A stretch of DNA of 64,000 nucleotides from Microbacterium stercoris. Its GTDB lineage: Bacteria > Actinomycetota > Actinomycetes > Actinomycetales > Microbacteriaceae. The position numbers were made by a program, and so were the translations under genes. The notes beneath the pieces are model-generated. The model saw only the letters and a program-made list of their open reading frames with translations. It searched no databases and had not been told where the DNA came from. Of the stretch, positions 25,509 through 35,396 are shown in pieces (position 1 is the first letter of the stretch; every line of letters begins with the position of its first letter). Location of the stretch: NCBI RefSeq assembly GCF_017592545.1, contig NZ_JAGFOA010000001.1:310001-374000 (forward strand), in the 5' to 3' direction.

Positions 25509-25823
25509 ATGAGCACCGCAGACATCTCCGTCTCCGACAACGCCGAGCGCTCCCGGTACGAGGCGCACATCCTCGATCCGGAATCGGGCGAGCGTCAGCT
25601 TGCGGGGGTGCTCGTGTACGAGGACGCGGATGGCGACGGCGGCTCTCGCACCCTGCTTCACACCGTGGTCTGGCAGGAGCACTCGGGTCACGGCATCGGC
25701 GGGCGGCTCGCGGAGACGGCCTTCGCCGACGCGCGTGAGCGCGGGACGAAGATCGTGCCGGTCTGCACGTTCGTGCTGGCGTGGCTCGAGCGTCATCCGG
25801 AGCAGCACGAGCTCGTCGCCTGA
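25509..25823 (+). CDS. YjdJ-like small N-acetyltransferase
   Basis: The 104-residue protein resembles the short GNAT group of YjdJ/COG2388. 'LLHTVVWQEHSGHGIGGRLAETAFADARERG' carries the acetyl-CoA loop, and 'IVPVCTFVLAWLERHPE' carries the conserved Cys and C-terminal helix of this group. It follows mfd by 8 nt and is probably cotranscribed. Members are thought to acetylate small molecules or proteins; the substrate is unknown. Confidence 0.85.
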   Translation: MSTADISVSDNAERSRYEAHILDPESGERQLAGVLVYEDADGDGGSRTLLHTVVWQEHSGHGIGGRLAETAFADARERGTKIVPVCTFVLAWLERHPEQHELVA

Positions 25824-25939
25824 GGCGTCCGCGCCCGTGGGGGGCAGGGGTGCCCCCTGCCGGCGATGTCGACCCGCGGTAGTCTGAGGCGGTTGCACGG
25901 CGCCCCGGCGCCGGATGGGCGCTGTCTCGGGGGAAGCGA

Positions 25940-28900
25940 ATGCGCAGATCGGACCACGTCGGTGTCGGCCATGGGCGCGTGCGCGCCGGATCGGTCTTCG
26001 CGGGCGCGGTCGTGGCGATCGCCGCGATCGGCATCACGACGGCGGCGATCGCGTTCGAGGGGAACCCGACCGCGCAGCTCGACCTGCACGACGGCTCCGT
26101 GTGGATCACGAAGTCCGACGAGCAGCTCGTCGGGCACTTCAACAACGAGTCGCGCCGGCTCGACGGGCAGCTCAAGGCACCGAGCGCCGAGTTCGATCTG
26201 CTGCAGGAACGCGACCAGGTGCTGGTGCACAACGGCGGGGGTGAACCCACGCTGATTCCGCTGGACACCGCGGGGGTCGCCCTGGGCGACGCGACCGACC
26301 TTCCGGTCGGGGCCGTCGTCGAGATGGGTGGTGGCACGGTCGCGATCCTCGATCCCGCATCCGGCGCCCTCCACGCGCTGCCCTTCACGGGTGTCGCGTC
26401 GTTCTCGGCCGCCGAAGCGGAACCGCTCGCCGAGCTCGGCGAGGACGCCGCGATGACGGTGGCGGCCGATGGCACGGTGTACGCCGTCTCGCCGAAGCAG
26501 GGGACGCTGCTGACCATCACGGTCGGCGGCGACGGCACCGCCGAGCGCACGGCCGAACAGCCCCTCGAGGGCCTCGAGAAGGGGTCGGCCGTCGAGGTGA
26601 CCTCGGTGGGCGACGTGCCGGTGGTGCTGGATCGCGCGCGGGAGCTCCTCGTGGTGGAGGGCCGCGAGGTGCCCGTCGCCGGCGCGGAGGTCGCGCGTCT
26701 CGCGGCCGATGTGGCGCAGGGCGACACCGTCACGCTGGCGGTCGAGGACGCGCTGCTCACCCTGCCGCTCGGCGGGGGAGAGGCGGCCGAGACGCGCACC
26801 GGATCGTCGGGCGGTCGCCCGGCCCAGCCGGTGGTCGTCGAGGGCTGCGCGTACGGCGCCTGGTCGGGGACCGGGCGCGTGGTGCGCGACTGCGTGGGCA
26901 CCGAGGCCGACCTCGTCGACAGCATCGCGCAGTACGACGGGAAGGGCGAACTCCGGTTCCGCGTGAACCGCGACGTGGTCATCCTGAACGACGTCGTCAC
27001 CGGCGGCGCCTGGCTGCCGAGCGATGCGCTCCAGAAGGTCGACAACTGGGACGATCTGGTCGCGCCGGAGGGCGAGGGCGAGGAGAGCGACGAGACGACG
27101 ACCTCGACCGTGCCGGATCCGCTCCCGCCCGATCGCGGCCCCGACAACAAGCCGCCCGTCGCCAACGACGACGATCTCGGCGCACGGGCCGGACAGACGG
27201 TCATCCTGCCGGTGCTGCTCAACGACACCGATCCGGACGGCGACGTGCTCACGGTGACGCTGCCCGACGGCTCGCCCTCGCTCGGCGACGTGCAGCCCAT
27301 CCAGAACGGGCAGGCGCTGCAGATCAGCGTGCGGCCCGACGCATCCGGCACGGAGAGCTTCCGCTACGAGGCCGACGACGGCCGGGGCGGCACCGATGTC
27401 GCGACCGTCTCGCTCACGGTTCGCACCGACGACCAGAACGGGGCGCCCGAGCAGCTGCAGAAGATGCAGGTGCCGCTCGAGCAGGGCGGTGAGGTCACCT
27501 ACAACGTGCTCCCGGAGTGGCGCGATCCGGATGGCGACCCCATCTTCCTCATGGCCGTCCACGCCGCTCCGGGAGACGAGGTCTCGTTCACCCCCGATGG
27601 CCGCGTCACCTACCGGGCCGTGGCCGGGACTCTCGGCCCGCTCGACGTGCCGATCGAGGTGTCGGATGGCACGACCTCGATCGCCGGCGTGCTCGCGCTC
27701 GACATCCGCCAGCCCGGATCCAATCCGCCCGTGACGACCGCTGATCACGTGGTGACGCGGGCCGGCGTGCAGGTCGAGGTCGCGCCTCTGGTCAACGACC
27801 TGGGCGCCGGATCCGAACCTCTGCGTCTCGCGCGCGTGGACCAGGTGGTCGGCACCGAGATCGAGGCGGACTTCGCCAACCGCACGTTCACGTTCAGCTC
27901 CACGAAGGTGGACACGTACTACGTGCAGTACCTCGCCTCCAACGGCGTGACCGCCGTGCCGGGCATCGTGCGCATCGACGTCCTCGAGCCGACCGACGCC
28001 GATCGCGCTCCCGTTGCCGTGCGCGACATCGCGATGCTGACGCGCGGCGGCGAGGTGCTCGTCGACGTGCTCGCCAACGACAGCGACCCGAGCGGGGGCG
28101 TTCTTGTCGTGCAGTCGATCGACGTGCCCACGACGACGGGGCTGTCGGTGTCGGTGCTCGGGCACGAGACGCTCCGGATCACTGATCGCGCCGCCGCGAC
28201 CGACCGGGTCACCATCCGGTACCAGATGTCGAACGGCCAGCACAGCGCCCAGGGCGAGGTCATCGTGATCCTCGTTCCGGCGCCGGAGAAGCTGCGGCCG
28301 CCGCACGCGAGCGACGACACGGCCGTGGTGCGCGCGGGCGATGTCGTGACCGTCCCCGTGCTGGACAACGACACCCATCCGAACGACGACGAGATGCACG
28401 TGGTGCCCGAGCTCGTCACTCCGGCGGACACGGCGCTCGGCGAGTCGTTCGTCTCCCAGGACACCGTGCGCTTCCGCTCCACCGGCGATGAGGGTCAGGC
28501 GACCATCGTCTACGAGGTCGTCGACAGCGTGGGTCAGAAGCAGGCGGCCTCCGTCACCATCCAGATCCTGCCGGTCGACGTCGAGAACAACGCGCCTCCC
28601 CGTCCCCTCGACCTCGAGGCGCGCGCCGTGGCAGGAAGCCCAGCCACGATCGTGGTGCCGCTGGACGGGATCGACCCTGACGGCGACTCCGTGGAATTCG
28701 CGGGCTTCGCCACCGGACAGACCAAGGGCTCGGTCGCGCCGGTGCGTCCGGGCGTCTTCACGTACACGCCCTCGGAGACCTCGAGCGGCGTCGACACGTT
28801 CACCTATCGCGTGCGCGATGCGCTCGGGAAGGAGGCGACCGCCACGATCCGTGTCGGCATCGCCCCGGGGGCCGGCGTGAACCAGGCGCCGTTCGCCGTG

Positions 28901-31900
28901 CGCGACGACGTGGCGACCCGCCCCGGTCGCATCGTCTCGGTGCCGGTGCTCGACAACGACTCCGACCCGGAGGGCGACGACCCGGCTCTCGTCGACGACG
29001 GGCTGATCGTGCCGGACGACGTGCCGGGCCTCGACGCCCAGGTCGCCGACGGCAGCCGGATCGATGTGACCGCCCCGGAGGACGAGGGGCAGTACGCGCT
29101 GCAGTACACGATCGCCGATTCGCTGGGCGCCGAGGCCCAGGGCGTCGTGCAGATCACGGTCGACGACGAGGTGCCGCTCGTGCCGCCGATCGCGCGCGAC
29201 GACTACGTGCCCTCCGAGGAGATCATCGACGGGGTCTATGCCGATGTGGACCTGCTGTCGAACGACGAGGATCCCGACGGCCGCGCTGCCGACCTCTCGC
29301 TCGCGGTCGACGGCGACGTGCAGGCGGATGCGCAGGGTGTGCTGCGCGTGGAGATCGGCGAGAAGCGTCAGCTCATCGGCTACACCGTCACCGACGAGGA
29401 CGAGGGCGTCGCACGGGCCTTTGTGCACGTGCCCGGCATCGAGGATCTGCGCCCCACGCTGATCTCGACGGATGCCGTCGAGGTGCGCAGCGGCGAGACG
29501 ATCGAGCTGCCGCTGGACGAGCACGTCCGCGCCACGGACGGACGCGACCTGATGCTCACCGATCCGGATCTCATCCAGGCGCAGCACGCGGACGGCTCGC
29601 CGCTCTTCACCGACGAGCACACGCTTGTCTACACCTCGGTCGACGACTATGTCGGCTCCGACGCCATCAGCTTCGAGGTGACCGACGGCTCCTCGATCGA
29701 CGACCCCGCCGGTCGGAAGTCGACGCTGTCGATCCCGCTCACGGTGCTGCCGCCGGCGAACGCGGCGCCGACGTTCGTGAACGCCCGCATGTCCGTCGGG
29801 GCCGGCGATCCGGAAGCCGCGACGCTGGAGCTCGGACCGCTCGCGACCGACCCCAATCCCGAGGACACCCTGACCTTTGCGATCGAGGGCGCGCCCGAGG
29901 GGATCACGGCCGCGGTCGAGGGCGACACGCTGCGCGTGACCGCCGACCCGTCGCTGCGGGGCTCGGCGGGGGTCGTCCAGGTGCGGGTGAGCGACGGCGA
30001 GGCCGAAGCAGTGATCGGCGAGGTCGAGATCACGGTGACCGCGTCGACGCAGCCCCTCGCGACGGTCTCGAACGATGCCGTTCCTGACGCCGTGCAGGGC
30101 AGAGCCGTCGATGTGCCGGTGCTGGCCAACGACCAGAGTCCCTTCCCGGGCGAGCCGCTGTCGCTCGACATCGTCACGCTGGAGTCCACCGGCGCCGGCA
30201 AAGCCGAGATCGTGGGCGATCAGGTGCGGGTCACGCCGAAATCCGACTTCGTCGGCCGGATGACCGTGCGCTATCGCGTGCTGGATGCGACGGGAGACGC
30301 GGAGCGGGCGGTCGAGGGACGCATCGTCCTCACCGTGCGCGGTGCCCCGGATGCGCCGGGTCGACCCACCGTGTCGGGCGTGCAGGATCGTCAGGTCACG
30401 CTGTCGTGGTCGGCCCCCGCAGACAACGGCGAGCCGATCACCGAGTACCTCGTCACGGGCACGGGCGGATCCGGCTACCAGCGGTCGTGCACCTCCACCC
30501 GCTGCGACCTGACCGGGCTGACGAACAACGTCGAGTACACGTTCACCGTGGTGGCCGTGAACGAAGTGGGCCCGTCCGAGCCTTCCCTGGTGAGCGAGGT
30601 CGCGCGACCGGACGTGCGCCCGAACACGCCCGCGATGCCCACGGTGACGGACTTCGGCAACGGCGAGCTCACCGTGCAGTGGACGAAGCCGAAGACCGCG
30701 GGCTCGCCGGTGTCCGGGTACACGCTCGAGGTGAACCCCGCCCTCCCCAATGGCACGTCCGTGATCGACGTGCCCGAGGCGGGCTCCCAGACTCCGTCGC
30801 GGGTCGTGAAGGGGCTGCTCAACGGGGTCACCTACGAGTTCCGCGTGCAGGCGCGCAACGCGGCACCCGATCCGTCCGACTGGAGCGGATGGAGCAAGCC
30901 CGGCGGTGTGCCGGCGACGGTGCCGGATGCCCCCACCGCGCTGCAGATGTCGAGCGGGTCCGGGGCGAACGGCGATGCGACCGTGAGTGTGCAGTGGACG
31001 CCTCCTGCCTTCAACGGCGGCGATGCGATCGCGGGCTACGAGATCCGCGCGATCCTCAACGGCTCGGTCAAGAAGACGAACACCGCGCTCGCCGGGGCGC
31101 GATCGACGACCTTTGCGCTTCCCGCCTCGGGTACCGACTACGAGTTCCAGGTGCGCGCCCAGAACAAGGCCGGGTGGAGCGAACCCGGTGTGGGCCGCGC
31201 CCGCGCGTTCACCAAGCCCGGTGCCCCGAGCGGCGTGACCACGGCCGCGGGCGATCGCTCGATCACCGTGCGCTGGAACGATGCGGCCCTCAACGGCGCG
31301 AGCGCGTCGTGGGTCCAGTATCAGTTCAACGTGGGCTCCGGATGGTCGAGCGGCTGGGCCAGCGGCGGCGCGAGCGGCAGCGGTGTGATCGGCGGCCTCA
31401 CGGCAAAGCAGACGTACTCGGTCGCGGTGCGCGCGGTCGTCCACCCGAACGGCGACGCCTCCCAGACGCTTGCAGGAGACGCCGCCTCGGGCCCGGAGGC
31501 CACGCCGTGGGGCCCGCCCATCGCGCCGAGCGTCTCGGCGAGCACGCCCAACACGAGCAACGCGAACTGGTCGGTGAACGCGACCTCCTCCGGCAACGGA
31601 CGGTCGGTGACCCGCGTCATCGTCAAGGTGGGCGGCCGCACCGTCTACGACGGCGCGAACCTCAAGCCGAGCGGAAGCAGCGGCTACAACAGCGGCGAGA
31701 CCGTGACGGCGCAGGTGATCGTGCAGGGCGGAGATGCGTCCCCCTGGGGCAGCAGCGGCACACTCCTCAAGCCCTGGGCCCCGCCGGGCGCCCCGCGCAT
31801 CATCCGCACCGAAGAGGGCGACCGCAAGGTGGGCATCGAGTGGCGCGATGACCGCACGGGCACCGATCCGGACGGCCATCTGTCGTGGCAGTTCTCCCTC

Positions 31901-32101
31901 AACGGCGGAGGGTGGACCACCGACGGGGTGGTGGCCGGGCAGGCCGGCGTGCGCCTGTGGGCGATCACGGGCCTCCAGAACGGCACGACCTACCGCATCC
32001 GCATGCGTGCGGTCGAGCACACCTCCGACGGGCGGCTCCTGTACAGCGACCCGTCCGAGACGATGACGCTCACGCCGTACCCCTGCGGCTGCTCGTTCTG
32101 A
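25940..32101 (+). CDS. Giant Ig-like / fibronectin type III surface protein
   Basis: The 2053-residue protein has an Arg-rich start, one N-terminal TM (about residues 17-39) with no clear cleavage site, a beta-propeller-like region (about 45-390), about eleven Ig-like repeats carrying variants of the VLxNDxDPDGD motif (about 405-1460), and about six fibronectin type III domains (about 1470-2045). It ends CGCSF, with no LPXTG. It is probably anchored by the N-terminal helix and projects outward. In related Actinobacteria such proteins are often next to moxR, DUF58 and transglutaminase genes; here nhaA follows. A -10-like TAGTCT lies near 25880. The 2075-residue frame on the opposite strand is a compositional shadow. 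Confidence 0.85.
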   Translation: MRRSDHVGVGHGRVRAGSVFAGAVVAIAAIGITTAAIAFEGNPTAQLDLHDGSVWITKSDEQLVGHFNNESRRLDGQLKAPSAEFDLLQERDQVLVHNGGGEPTLIPLDTAGVALGDATDLPVGAVVEMGGGTVAILDPASGALHALPFTGVASFSAAEAEPLAELGEDAAMTVAADGTVYAVSPKQGTLLTITVGGDGTAERTAEQPLEGLEKGSAVEVTSVGDVPVVLDRARELLVVEGREVPVAGAEVARLAADVAQGDTVTLAVEDALLTLPLGGGEAAETRTGSSGGRPAQPVVVEGCAYGAWSGTGRVVRDCVGTEADLVDSIAQYDGKGELRFRVNRDVVILNDVVTGGAWLPSDALQKVDNWDDLVAPEGEGEESDETTTSTVPDPLPPDRGPDNKPPVANDDDLGARAGQTVILPVLLNDTDPDGDVLTVTLPDGSPSLGDVQPIQNGQALQISVRPDASGTESFRYEADDGRGGTDVATVSLTVRTDDQNGAPEQLQKMQVPLEQGGEVTYNVLPEWRDPDGDPIFLMAVHAAPGDEVSFTPDGRVTYRAVAGTLGPLDVPIEVSDGTTSIAGVLALDIRQPGSNPPVTTADHVVTRAGVQVEVAPLVNDLGAGSEPLRLARVDQVVGTEIEADFANRTFTFSSTKVDTYYVQYLASNGVTAVPGIVRIDVLEPTDADRAPVAVRDIAMLTRGGEVLVDVLANDSDPSGGVLVVQSIDVPTTTGLSVSVLGHETLRITDRAAATDRVTIRYQMSNGQHSAQGEVIVILVPAPEKLRPPHASDDTAVVRAGDVVTVPVLDNDTHPNDDEMHVVPELVTPADTALGESFVSQDTVRFRSTGDEGQATIVYEVVDSVGQKQAASVTIQILPVDVENNAPPRPLDLEARAVAGSPATIVVPLDGIDPDGDSVEFAGFATGQTKGSVAPVRPGVFTYTPSETSSGVDTFTYRVRDALGKEATATIRVGIAPGAGVNQAPFAVRDDVATRPGRIVSVPVLDNDSDPEGDDPALVDDGLIVPDDVPGLDAQVADGSRIDVTAPEDEGQYALQYTIADSLGAEAQGVVQITVDDEVPLVPPIARDDYVPSEEIIDGVYADVDLLSNDEDPDGRAADLSLAVDGDVQADAQGVLRVEIGEKRQLIGYTVTDEDEGVARAFVHVPGIEDLRPTLISTDAVEVRSGETIELPLDEHVRATDGRDLMLTDPDLIQAQHADGSPLFTDEHTLVYTSVDDYVGSDAISFEVTDGSSIDDPAGRKSTLSIPLTVLPPANAAPTFVNARMSVGAGDPEAATLELGPLATDPNPEDTLTFAIEGAPEGITAAVEGDTLRVTADPSLRGSAGVVQVRVSDGEAEAVIGEVEITVTASTQPLATVSNDAVPDAVQGRAVDVPVLANDQSPFPGEPLSLDIVTLESTGAGKAEIVGDQVRVTPKSDFVGRMTVRYRVLDATGDAERAVEGRIVLTVRGAPDAPGRPTVSGVQDRQVTLSWSAPADNGEPITEYLVTGTGGSGYQRSCTSTRCDLTGLTNNVEYTFTVVAVNEVGPSEPSLVSEVARPDVRPNTPAMPTVTDFGNGELTVQWTKPKTAGSPVSGYTLEVNPALPNGTSVIDVPEAGSQTPSRVVKGLLNGVTYEFRVQARNAAPDPSDWSGWSKPGGVPATVPDAPTALQMSSGSGANGDATVSVQWTPPAFNGGDAIAGYEIRAILNGSVKKTNTALAGARSTTFALPASGTDYEFQVRAQNKAGWSEPGVGRARAFTKPGAPSGVTTAAGDRSITVRWNDAALNGASASWVQYQFNVGSGWSSGWASGGASGSGVIGGLTAKQTYSVAVRAVVHPNGDASQTLAGDAASGPEATPWGPPIAPSVSASTPNTSNANWSVNATSSGNGRSVTRVIVKVGGRTVYDGANLKPSGSSGYNSGETVTAQVIVQGGDASPWGSSGTLLKPWAPPGAPRIIRTEEGDRKVGIEWRDDRTGTDPDGHLSWQFSLNGGGWTTDGVVAGQAGVRLWAITGLQNGTTYRIRMRAVEHTSDGRLLYSDPSETMTLTPYPCGCSF

Positions 32102-32229
32102 CCACCGGGGTGCGACGCCCGTCTGCGTCGCACCCGGTGCGCACCGTAGGCTGGACTCAGGTGTGCCGGGAAGTCTGGTCGGCCGCGGGTGTCGCCCGCG
32201 TCGTGTCCCGGCGATCTCGAAAGGCCTCC

Positions 32230-33390
32230 ATGCCGATCCTCCGTTCCGACCGCTTCCCCGCGGTTCTCCTGCTGGCCGCTGCCGCCGCGGGACTCCTCGT
32301 CGCGAACCTGCCCATCGGGGCGGGCGTGATCGAGGCGAGCCACCTCCATCTCGCGATCCCCGGCACGCCGATCGACCTCTCGATCGCGCACTGGATCTCC
32401 GACGGCCTGCTCGCGATCTTCTTCTTCGGCGTCGCGGTCGAGCTGCAGTACGAGCTGACCACCGGTGAGCTCTCGAGCGTGCGCAAGGCCATCCAGCCCG
32501 CGATCGCCGCCGCCGGGGGCGTCATCGTGCCGGTCCTGATCTTCCTCGCGATCGCCGGCGGCGATCCGGCGACCCGTGACGGCTGGCCCATCCCCACCGC
32601 GACCGACATCGCGTTCGCGCTCGGCGTGCTCGCCGTGTTCGGACGCGGACTGCCCTCGACGGTGCGCGTCTTCCTCCTGGCCCTCGCGATCATCGACGAC
32701 ATCGTGGGCATCGTCTTCATCGCGGTCCTGTTCGCGAACGACATCGACCTCGGGCTGTTCGCCATCGCGCTGGTGCTGGTGGTCGTGTTCGGCGCCCTGA
32801 GCAGGATCGACACCGAGGCCCGCGCGGCCCGGGTGGCGGTGGTCGTGCTCATGACGATCGTCGCGGTCGTCGCCTGGGCGCTCGTGCTCGAATCGGGGGT
32901 GCACGCGACGATCGCCGGTGTGCTGCTCGGTCTGGCGGTGCGACAGAACGCCGGAATGCGCACGCGCCACGTGCTCGAGCCCTGGATCAACGGCGCCATC
33001 CTGCCGCTGTTCGCGTTCGCGGCGGCCCTCGTCGCGATCCCGCAGGTGTCTCTGGCCGAGCTGTCGCCGGCGCTGTGGGCGATCGTGATTGCACTGCCGG
33101 TCGGAAAGGTGATCGGCATCGCCCTGTTCGGGTGGCTGGGTATGCGCATCCGGCCCCGCGGCAGTGCCCCGCACGTCCACTTCCTCGACCTGCTGGCGGC
33201 CGGCACGCTCGGCGGCGTGGGCTTCACGGTCTCGCTGCTGCTGGCGAACCTCGCCTACGCGAGCGATGCGGCCATCCGTGACGAGGCGATCCTCGGAGTG
33301 CTCGGCGGCTCGCTGATCGCGCTCGTGCTGTCGGCGCTGTTCGTCTCGCTGCGGGCGCGTCACTACCGGGTCGTCGCCGCCGCGTCATAG
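32230..33390 (+). CDS. nhaA: Na+/H+ antiporter NhaA
   Basis: The 386-residue protein has about twelve TMs. The catalytic double aspartate is in ALAIIDDIVGI (about residues 155-157), and GWPIPTATDIAFALG and 'GGVGFTVSLLLANLA' are conserved NhaA motifs, the latter containing the Lys-300 region of the E. coli protein, here without an obvious Lys. It exchanges Na+ or Li+ for protons and helps control pH and salt. The frame upstream of ATG 32230 overlaps the preceding gene and is not used. Confidence 0.93.
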   Translation: MPILRSDRFPAVLLLAAAAAGLLVANLPIGAGVIEASHLHLAIPGTPIDLSIAHWISDGLLAIFFFGVAVELQYELTTGELSSVRKAIQPAIAAAGGVIVPVLIFLAIAGGDPATRDGWPIPTATDIAFALGVLAVFGRGLPSTVRVFLLALAIIDDIVGIVFIAVLFANDIDLGLFAIALVLVVVFGALSRIDTEARAARVAVVVLMTIVAVVAWALVLESGVHATIAGVLLGLAVRQNAGMRTRHVLEPWINGAILPLFAFAAALVAIPQVSLAELSPALWAIVIALPVGKVIGIALFGWLGMRIRPRGSAPHVHFLDLLAAGTLGGVGFTVSLLLANLAYASDAAIRDEAILGVLGGSLIALVLSALFVSLRARHYRVVAAAS

Positions 33391-33404
33391 GGCATGCTCG
33401 ATTC

Positions 33405-34061
33405 ATGACCTCGGATGCTCTCGCCCGCGCCGTCGACACCATGCGGCAGGTCCGCGACCGGTGCGTCTGGACGCAGGCCATCGATCACCGTGCCCTCGTG
33501 CCGTACCTCATCGAGGAGAGCCACGAGCTGGTCGACGCCATCGAGGGCGGATCGCGTGCCGACCTGCGGGAGGAGCTCGGCGACCTGCTCTGGCAGGTGC
33601 TGTTCCACACGGAGATCGCCTCGCGCGACGGCGAGGATCCGTTCACGATCGACGACGTCGCCCGCGCGCTCGTCGAGAAGATGGAGCGCCGTCACCCGCA
33701 CGTGTTCGCGGGCGAGACCGCCGAGACGCCCGAGCGTGTGCTCGAGCTGTGGAACGCGGCGAAGGCGGCCGAGAAGCGTCAGCGTGCGTCGGTGCTCGAC
33801 GGTGTGGCCCGCTCGATGCCGTCGCTCGCGCTGGCGCAGAAGCTGCTCGGCAAGGCCGGTCAGGTGGGGGTCGGCGCCGAGATCGCCCTCGCGGTGCACG
33901 ATGCGGAGGAGGTCGGCGCCGTGCCGGAGTCGGAGGAGGAGCTGGGCGACCTGCTGCTCACCCTCACCGCGGCCGCGCGGGAGAAGGGCTGGGACGCCGA
34001 GCGCGCGCTGCGCGAGCGGCTCCGCGAGCTCGAATCGGACATCCGCGACGCCGAGTCCTGA
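33405..34061 (+). CDS. mazG: Nucleoside triphosphate pyrophosphohydrolase MazG
   Basis: The 218-residue protein has the MazG metal motif EExxE...ExxD in EESHELVDAI and EELGDLLWQVLFH (about residues 37-66), and a second weaker EELGDLL copy near residue 182, as in tandem MazG proteins. It cleaves NTPs, including damaged ones, to NMP and PPi. CATGCT (33393-33398) stands 6 nt before the ATG. In many Actinobacteria mazG lies between mfd and eno, as here, though hisS and others intervene. Confidence 0.94.
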   Translation: MTSDALARAVDTMRQVRDRCVWTQAIDHRALVPYLIEESHELVDAIEGGSRADLREELGDLLWQVLFHTEIASRDGEDPFTIDDVARALVEKMERRHPHVFAGETAETPERVLELWNAAKAAEKRQRASVLDGVARSMPSLALAQKLLGKAGQVGVGAEIALAVHDAEEVGAVPESEEELGDLLLTLTAAAREKGWDAERALRERLRELESDIRDAES

Positions 34062-34103
34062 GCCTCAGGGGAGGGCCTGCGGATCTGGGAGAATGGATCC
34101 GCT

Positions 34104-35384
34104 ATGGCTTCCGTGAACGCTCCGCGCGGCATGCGCGACTTCCTCCCCGCTGACAAGGCTCGTCGCGAGCGTGTGCTCGCCGTCATCCGCGAGCGCTACC
34201 GCGCTCATGGCTTCGACGAGATCGAGACTCCCGTCGTCGAGGAGTACGCGCGCCTTCACGCCGGCATCGGAGGCGACAACGAGAAGCTCGCGTTCAACAT
34301 CCTGCGCCGCGGCCTCGACGCCGAAGCGGTGCGCGCGGCGGCGGACGACCAGTCGGCCCTCACCGACCTCGGGCTGCGCTACGACCTGACCGTTCCTCTG
34401 GCGCGCTTCTACGCGACCAACCGCGGGGAGCTGCCCGGCGTCTTCCGCTCGATCCAGATCGCGCCCGTGTGGCGCGCGGAGCGTCCTCAGAAGGGCCGCT
34501 ACCGCCAGTTCATGCAGTGCGACATCGACATCATCGGCGACGCCTCGGCGCGCGCCGAGGCCGAGCTGATCACCGCATCGCTCGACACGCTCGCGGCGCT
34601 CTCGCTCGAGGGCGCGACCGTGCGCATCAACGACCGTCGCGCGCTCGACGGCATGCTCGACGTCTTCGGCTTCGCCCCGCAGGAGCGCCCGGGCGTGCTC
34701 ATCACGATCGACAAGCTCGACAAGATCGGCCCTTCGGGCGTCACGGCGGAGCTGCGCGAGCGCGGGGCGACGCCGGACGCCGTCGACGCGTTCGAGCAGT
34801 TCCTGAATCGTCCGCAGACGCTCGAGGCCCTGCCGTACGGGGAGGCGCAGATCCGCAAGGCCCTGCCCGAGGGCGTGTCCCACGAGGTCGTCACGCACCT
34901 CGTCGGCATCGGCGATTCGGTCGCAGCCGCGCGCGGGGGAGAGGTGCCGCTGCTGTTCGATCCCTTCCTCGTGCGCGGGATGGGCTACTACACGGGCACG
35001 ATCTTCGAGCTCGCGCACCCCTCCGTCTCGTACTCGCTCGGCGGCGGCGGCCGCTACGACGGCATGATCGGCCGCTTCCTCGGCCAGGAGGTGCCTGCGG
35101 TCGGCTTCTCGATCGGGTTCGAGCGCATCGTCGACCTCGTCGCGCTCGACGACGCGGGTGCCGCGCCGTCGGTCGTGCTGGTGCACGACAAGGACGTGCC
35201 GGTCGCCGAGCTGCTCTCGCTCAAGGCGCAGCTCATCGCCGAGGGCTCGCGCGTGCGTCTCGAGCAGCGTCCGAAGAACATGAAGGCGCTGCTCGAACGG
35301 GCAGAGGCCGACGGGTACACGGCGTTCGCGTCGGTGCGTGCCGGCACCACGCGGGACGCCCTGGAGCTCAAGCCGCTCGGCTGA
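34104..35384 (+). CDS. hisS: Histidyl-tRNA synthetase
   Basis: The 426-residue class II synthetase has motif 1 in the N-terminal APRGMRDFLP...ETPVVEEY region, motif 2 RSIQIAPVWRAERPQKGRYRQFMQ, and His-A/His-B peptides LVRGMGYYTGTIFE and SLGGGGRYDGMIG. A C-terminal anticodon-binding domain follows (about 345-426). The canonical LVRGLDYY is LVRGMGYY here, as in a divergent clade, with the critical Arg kept. It charges tRNA-His. HisZ is unlikely because the tRNA-binding domain is present. Confidence 0.92.
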   Translation: MASVNAPRGMRDFLPADKARRERVLAVIRERYRAHGFDEIETPVVEEYARLHAGIGGDNEKLAFNILRRGLDAEAVRAAADDQSALTDLGLRYDLTVPLARFYATNRGELPGVFRSIQIAPVWRAERPQKGRYRQFMQCDIDIIGDASARAEAELITASLDTLAALSLEGATVRINDRRALDGMLDVFGFAPQERPGVLITIDKLDKIGPSGVTAELRERGATPDAVDAFEQFLNRPQTLEALPYGEAQIRKALPEGVSHEVVTHLVGIGDSVAAARGGEVPLLFDPFLVRGMGYYTGTIFELAHPSVSYSLGGGGRYDGMIGRFLGQEVPAVGFSIGFERIVDLVALDDAGAAPSVVLVHDKDVPVAELLSLKAQLIAEGSRVRLEQRPKNMKALLERAEADGYTAFASVRAGTTRDALELKPLG

Positions 35385-35396
35385 TCCCGGCCGCTC

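Noticed and set aside
25793..32020. 2075-residue open frame on the minus strand
   Set aside because: Antisense to the Ig/FN3 gene in high-GC DNA, His/Arg/Gly-rich and without domain features.
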